Below, piece after piece: positions 5,328-8,474 of a stretch of DNA of 8,474 nt. A model generated the notes under the pieces. That model made no database searches. It was not told the origin of the DNA and saw only the letters and a program-made list of their open reading frames with translations. The DNA is from an uncultured Paenibacillaceae bacterium (lineage in GTDB: Bacteria; Bacillota; Bacilli; Paenibacillales; DA-C8). How positions within the stretch are numbered: position 1 is the first letter of the stretch; every line of letters starts with the position of its first letter. Both the position numbers and the translations under genes were made by a program. Location: assembly GCA_937957685.1 (NCBI GenBank), contig CALGAO010000030.1, forward strand, positions 1-8,474, given 5' to 3'.

Positions 5328-7125
5328 GGCAACATTCCGGCTGCAACTGCTCTTCGATCAGGAGAGATACAACCAGACGGTGACGACGTTCCATGACCGG
5401 ATCAGCGAGGAGGATTACGCCCGTCCGGTGTTCCGCCTGCTGGAGAATGTGCCGGTCAGACTTCTCTTCGATGCGCCGGACAAGACCAGCCGACTCTATA
5501 TGTATGGACTGGATGAAGTGCCCGGGGACCGGGTCGAGGTGGACGAGGACGGCGAGCTGTATCTGAAGCCGTCGGCGGAGCCGGTGGCGCTGCACAGCTT
5601 CGGCGATTATCCGCTGATCCCGGGCACCTATCTGCTCAGGGTCGTATCGGGTGAGCGCACCTTCCTTGCGCCGTTCCTCATCGAGTCCAAGCAGGTCTCC
5701 GGCTCCCAGCTGGAGCAGATGAAGCGGGAGCTGGAGGAGATCATGAAGGGGCTGACCTTCGATCTCGTGCATCGCCTGTATGCGGCCGCTCCCGAAGAGC
5801 GGGGGCAGGTCCTGCCGCCGCTGCTCAGGAAGTTCATGATCCTCGACCGGCATTACCCCACGCTGATGTCGGCGCTGACGGATCTGTATGATCGGGTCAA
5901 TCACCGCATCCGGAAGTCATATCGCTGGACTCCGGAGGAGCGCGCGACGGCGCTGGACCAGGTGTCGATCCGCAGCTTGTACGGACAGTCCAGATTGCCG
6001 GGGTACGTTCGCACGCCGCATCGTGAGGTCGACCATGATCTGCCGGAAAATCAATGGGTCAAACGCATGATCTCCCGCCTCGCGTCCTTCTTCGAGGAAT
6101 TCGTGCAGAACCTGCAGCTGCACCGCCAACAGATCGAGCTGGAGATCGAGGAACAGCTGCCCTATCAGCAGTTCCAGGAGCGTTCGGCGAGTGCGATCAA
6201 CGAGAAGCGCAAGGAGCTGGACACCATCGACGGCTATATCGGGCGGGTGGATCAGATGCGTCGGGGCCTCAGGCTCATCACCAGCGCCGCCTGGTATCAG
6301 GAGGTCGAGATGAAGCCGAGGGTACACATTCCTCACGTGCTGGCGACGGACTCCAGATACCGCGCGCTCTACCAGCTCTATCGGGAGCTCAGCGAGGATC
6401 AGCTGCAGGTGACGCTGCATCCGATGTACAATTTCCAGTGGAAGCGGACCGAGAAGCTGTACGAGATGTGGGGATTCACCCGCATCCTGAAGGCGCTTGT
6501 CGATCATGCCGGCTTCCGCCCGATATCCGGATGGATCTACGATCATCGGGCCACGTCCGATGCCTGTATCGTCCCGGTGCTGCCTCCGGGGGAGCGCATC
6601 GTGCTCGTCCGCGGCGAATGGCGGCTGAATCTGGTCTATGACGGTCAGCTGCCATTGGTGCTGGGCGATACCTCCGAGCGGGAGCTGCCGCTGTCCCTCG
6701 GCAAGAACAATCGGCCGGACACGCGCATCGATTATTATCTGCATGACATCTATGCCGGCAGCCTGCTCGTCGATTTCAAGTATCGCCCGATCCGCAATTT
6801 CTGGGTGGAGGCGAAGCGGAACAGCCGCCAGCGGCTGAGGGAGATGGATCAGCTGATCGCGTACGTCCGGGACAGCCGTTCGGAGCATCTGTACGGCGAC
6901 CGGGGCAAGGGGCTCCGACTCTTCGACCCTCGTCCTGTGCTGGAGGCCTGGGCGATCTATGCGGAGACGAGAGAGCACGAGCGCGCCAGCTATTATATCG
7001 AGGATGAGCGGATCCGGCTCATCCCGTTTAACCCGGGCGATGATATCCGGATGATCGTCCGGATGCTGGATGATGTGCTTCAGCAGGTGAGGGAGAAGTT
7101 TGACTGGGTATATCAGCAGAGATGA
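5311..7125 (+). CDS. McrC-like DUF2357-type protein with PD-(D/E)XK nuclease domain
   Basis: Predicted effector nuclease and partner of the AAA+ protein. The ATG lies inside the end of the AAA+ gene, preceded by a purine-rich GAGTTGAGAG, indicating translational coupling. The N-terminal ~120 residues are beta-rich (Ig-like or barrel-like by pattern), followed by a helical middle. PENQWVKRMI at 245-254 and the Tyr-rich helices around 349-389 (YEMWGF at 384-389) match the DUF2357/McrC-type layout. The nuclease core is RPD with Asp470, VDFKYR with Asp488 and Lys490, and Gln514 in DQLIAY, an intact PD-(D/E)XK set with the downstream Gln of the restriction-nuclease type. Length is 604 residues, well above E. 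coli McrC (about 350), mostly because of the extra N-terminal region. No membrane segment. DNA or RNA as substrate cannot be decided from sequence. Confidence 0.88.
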   Translation: MASPSEATFRLQLLFDQERYNQTVTTFHDRISEEDYARPVFRLLENVPVRLLFDAPDKTSRLYMYGLDEVPGDRVEVDEDGELYLKPSAEPVALHSFGDYPLIPGTYLLRVVSGERTFLAPFLIESKQVSGSQLEQMKRELEEIMKGLTFDLVHRLYAAAPEERGQVLPPLLRKFMILDRHYPTLMSALTDLYDRVNHRIRKSYRWTPEERATALDQVSIRSLYGQSRLPGYVRTPHREVDHDLPENQWVKRMISRLASFFEEFVQNLQLHRQQIELEIEEQLPYQQFQERSASAINEKRKELDTIDGYIGRVDQMRRGLRLITSAAWYQEVEMKPRVHIPHVLATDSRYRALYQLYRELSEDQLQVTLHPMYNFQWKRTEKLYEMWGFTRILKALVDHAGFRPISGWIYDHRATSDACIVPVLPPGERIVLVRGEWRLNLVYDGQLPLVLGDTSERELPLSLGKNNRPDTRIDYYLHDIYAGSLLVDFKYRPIRNFWVEAKRNSRQRLREMDQLIAYVRDSRSEHLYGDRGKGLRLFDPRPVLEAWAIYAETREHERASYYIEDERIRLIPFNPGDDIRMIVRMLDDVLQQVREKFDWVYQQR

Positions 7126-7135
7126 TCCGCTCCTG

Positions 7136-7173
7136 GCACCCTGGAGGGGTGGCTACGGCAGCCTTCCGGGTGC
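7136..7173 (+). terminator. Possible terminator hairpin after the module
   Basis: GCACCC at 7136-7141 pairs with GGGTGC at 7168-7173. Inside, GGAG (7143-7146) pairs with TTCC (7164-7167, one G-U), and GGCT (7151-7154) with AGCC (7160-7163) around an ACGGC loop. GGGT at 7147-7150 is bulged. It begins 11 bases after the nuclease stop codon. The run after it (TTCTCG) is a poor T tract, so termination may be inefficient. Confidence 0.4.
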
Positions 7174-7200
7174 TTCTCGCCTGATCGGGACTTTCGCGCG

Positions 7201-7257
7201 ATATGTCGACAGGAGATTTTCATGTATAATAGGGTTGTTCGGGAACATTCGACATAT
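7201..7257 (+). promoter_or_regulatory. Promoter region with nested inverted repeats
   Basis: A perfect TATAAT lies at 7225-7230. A 9-base arm ATATGTCGA (7201-7209) is repeated inverted as TCGACATAT at 7249-7257, bracketing it. A second, perfect dyad, TGTTC-GG-GAACA at 7236-7247, sits where transcription should begin. The best -35-like hexamer, TCGACA at 7206-7211, is only 13 bases from the -10, too close for a normal sigmaA promoter. The dyads look like operator sites, which would mean regulated expression of the following gene behind a ~150-base leader. The regulator is unknown. Confidence 0.45.
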
Positions 7258-7384
7258 GTTGCGTCAAGTTGAATGACGATCAGGTGCGGCATCTGAGTGC
7301 GTGCGCGCGTAGAGCTGGATGATGGACAGTGACTACGAAAGAAACCATAAACGACAAGTGGAATGAACCTGTGGAGGTGCGACG

Positions 7385-8188
7385 GTGGCGAAGGGAAAAC
7401 GCAAATGGCGCAAATGGCTGATCATCTCGGCCGTATCGGTGGCGGTCCTGCTGGGTGCGGGATACATCGGTCTGAACATGGCGGTGGATTACGTGCTGAA
7501 GTCCATGGTGGCAGGCTCGGACTATGATGAGCTGTTGAAGCAGGCGCTCGGAGGAGATGTGGGTCTGGATGTCCTGTTCGGGGAGGATGAAGCGGATCCC
7601 GCCAGCGGCACGGGTGCCGGAGACGCCTCGGCTTCGGCAGGCGCGCCAGGCAGCGGAAGCCATAGCCAGGGCGGACAAGCTTCCGGAGCGTCGGGTGCGG
7701 GCGGTGAGACAGGCGGACAAGCATCCGGCAGCTCGGGCGCAGGCGGTGCTAGCGCGGGAAGTGGAGCTGTCAGCGGCCCGAACAGCGGGCCGACCGGCGC
7801 AGGGAACAGCGCGGGCGGCACTGAAGGTACTGGCGGCCAGGCGGCAGGCGGAAGCGATGCCGGTTCGGAGGCTTCCGATACGTCTGAGGCCAGGTTCACG
7901 TATTCAGCGGAGGTCACCAAGGAGAAGGTCGAAGCGGTTCAGAAGTCGGTCACGCTGGGAGAGAAGCTCAAGCTGGCCAACGTGCTGATGAAAAGGCTGA
8001 GCGCGTCGGACATCGACCTGTTCCTCTCGATGCTGAGCGGCGGTATGACCGTTCAGGAGAAGCGGGCTGCGAGGGACATCATGCTGGAGCGGCTGACGCC
8101 GGAGGAATACAATGACCTGATCCAGATCGCGGCCAAGTATGGTCTTAGCCAGGGCAAATCGTATGAAGAAGTGGCGAAGCAACAATGA
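7385..8188 (+). CDS. Membrane-anchored protein with Gly/Ser/Ala-rich stalk, function unknown
   Basis: I do not recognise a named family. GTG 7385 follows a strong GGAGGTG (7373-7379) at 5 bases. The 267-residue protein has three parts. Residues 1-30 are a very basic tip (KGKRKWRKW) plus one hydrophobic segment at about 11-30, with no lipobox Cys, so it is an uncleaved or conventionally cleaved anchor. About 70-168 is a low-complexity Gly/Ser/Ala/Gln stalk containing repeats of GGQASG. Residues 170-267 are a charged, helical C-terminal domain (LSASDIDLFLSMLSGGMT, then LTPEEYNDLIQIAAKYG). The topology predicts a short cytoplasmic tip and an extracytoplasmic C-terminal domain on a flexible spacer. 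It has its own promoter region and is unlikely to be part of the nuclease module. Its end overlaps a small lipoprotein-like frame. Confidence 0.85.
   Translation: MAKGKRKWRKWLIISAVSVAVLLGAGYIGLNMAVDYVLKSMVAGSDYDELLKQALGGDVGLDVLFGEDEADPASGTGAGDASASAGAPGSGSHSQGGQASGASGAGGETGGQASGSSGAGGASAGSGAVSGPNSGPTGAGNSAGGTEGTGGQAAGGSDAGSEASDTSEARFTYSAEVTKEKVEAVQKSVTLGEKLKLANVLMKRLSASDIDLFLSMLSGGMTVQEKRAARDIMLERLTPEEYNDLIQIAAKYGLSQGKSYEEVAKQQ
7670..7753 (+). repeat. 42-base tandem repeat in the stalk region (two copies)
   Basis: Units at 7670-7711 and 7712-7753 both open with GGCGGACAAGC and encode 14 residues each: GGQASGASGAGGET, then GGQASGSSGAGGAS. A degenerate third motif (GGQAAGGSDAG) starts at 7832. 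Copy number is in frame and could vary between strains without breaking the gene. Confidence 0.75.
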
Positions 8189-8267
8189 TGAACGGCCCCC
8201 GCGGCAACAACTGACACTCCTCCTGGCGATGGCGATGATCGTCACAGCATCGGCGGGTGCACGCTGA
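8163..8267 (+). CDS. Tiny lipoprotein-like ORF, apparently truncated by frameshift
   Basis: The 34-codon frame starts at ATG 8163 inside the end of the preceding gene, with AGGG about 8 bases before. It encodes a basic tip (MKKWR...RPPR), a hydrophobic core LTLLLAMAMIVTASAG, and stops at TGA 8265-8267. Adding one base near 8257 joins it to C-T-L-M-P-G-E-R and on to TGA 8309-8311, creating a lipobox-like SAGC and a 49-residue lipoprotein ending 2 bases before the terminator stem. The signal-peptide shape and the fit to the terminator favour a real gene broken or mis-sequenced here. Its very small size and overlapping start make chance possible. The lipobox lacks the preferred Leu at -3. Confidence 0.3.
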   Translation: MKKWRSNNDERPPRQQLTLLLAMAMIVTASAGAR

Positions 8268-8313
8268 TGCCGGGAGAGCGGGAGCAGACTGCATGGGACG
8301 AGAACGTATGAAC

Positions 8314-8349
8314 ACCCCGGTATCCATGGAGATGGATCGCCGGGGTTTT
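8314..8349 (+). terminator. Rho-independent terminator
   Basis: ACCCCGG (8314-8320) pairs perfectly with CCGGGGT (8340-8346). Inside it ATCCAT (8322-8327) pairs with ATGGAT (8332-8337) around a GGAG loop, with a small internal loop of T8321 against C8338-G8339. It is followed by TTTTGTT. It would end transcription of the membrane-anchored protein gene and the small lipoprotein-like frame. Confidence 0.85.
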
Positions 8350-8440
8350 GTTATGGGAGCGCACTTGGCGGATGGAGATGGTTCAGTGAATTTTTTGTCG
8401 TGAGTGTAAAATGTTTGTGGGCAGAAAAAAGGAATAATTG

Positions 8441-8474
8441 GTGAACGAATGCGGAAAAGCATGGAAAAAGGCTT
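8441..8474 (+). CDS. Possible start of a downstream gene (truncated by window end)
   Basis: GTG 8441 follows AAGGA (8429-8433) at 7 bases and the frame stays open to the window edge (MNECGKAWKKA). TTG 8438 is in the same frame. ATG 8449 opens a different frame (MRKSMEKG) with a weaker ribosome site. A TAAAAT box at 8407-8412 could be a -10, although no good -35 is visible. Too short to classify. Confidence 0.25.
   Translation, partial: MNECGKAWKKA

Noticed and set aside
5917..6978. 353-codon open frame on the minus strand
   Set aside because: Antisense to the McrC-like nuclease gene, which carries the intact PD-(D/E)XK residues; no ribosome site or motif of its own.
7236..7257. LexA/SOS box at the promoter of the 7385 gene
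   Set aside because: The Gram-positive LexA site needs GAAC-N4-GTTC orientation. Here the arms are TGTTC-GG-GAACA, the opposite order and wrong spacing.
7670..7860. Collagen-like or ice-nucleation-type repeat protein
   Set aside because: There is no Gly-X-Y triplet periodicity and no octapeptide repeat, only a Gly/Ser/Ala low-complexity stalk with two clear 14-residue units.

Overview
The window is a gene-dense, all plus-strand stretch of a Gram-positive chromosome, most likely a high-GC member of the Paenibacillaceae. This rests on AGGAG/GGAGGTG-type ribosome sites, frequent GTG/TTG starts, a GtaB-type GalU carrying the TKAQPKEMLP variant motif, and a VanZ-family gene. The species assignment is inference. 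No RNA gene, IS element or CRISPR array is visible, and no gene-free stretch exceeds 300 bases.

Region 1 (1-2075) is ordinary envelope-sugar metabolism. It holds the C-terminal two thirds of UDP-glucose 4-epimerase (galE), a complete UTP-glucose-1-phosphate uridylyltransferase (galU) with its own sigmaA-like promoter, and a small VanZ-family membrane protein. GalU makes UDP-glucose and GalE interconverts it with UDP-galactose, so the pair supplies activated sugars for cell-surface glycans.

Region 2 (about 2140-7125) is the unusual part. It looks like a single transcription unit behind a strong TATAAT box. Gene A is a coiled-coil protein broken by an apparent single-base frameshift at about 3038-3049, leaving a 284-aa N-terminal piece and a C-terminal piece ending at 3327. 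Gene B is a 664-aa AAA+ motor of the McrB type with a large unrecognised N-terminal region. Gene C is a 604-aa McrC-like (DUF2357-type) protein with a C-terminal PD-(D/E)XK nuclease signature, overlapping gene B by 17 bases. I read this as a divergent McrBC-like (type IV restriction-like) defence module with a separate coiled-coil partner, reminiscent in parts, but not in layout, of the coiled-coil nuclease tandem (CoCoNuT) group. Its target is unknown.

Region 3 (7126-8474) starts with a hairpin that may end the module. A new promoter region with nested inverted repeats follows. Next comes a 267-aa membrane-anchored protein with a Gly/Ser/Ala-rich repetitive stalk and a helical C-terminal domain. 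Overlapping its 3' end is a tiny lipoprotein-like reading frame that also looks broken by a one-base loss, and then a convincing Rho-independent terminator at 8314-8349. The last bases may contain the start of another gene.

Two apparent single-base losses in one 8.5-kb window raise the possibility of sequencing or assembly error. Both should be checked against reads before either gene is called a pseudogene.
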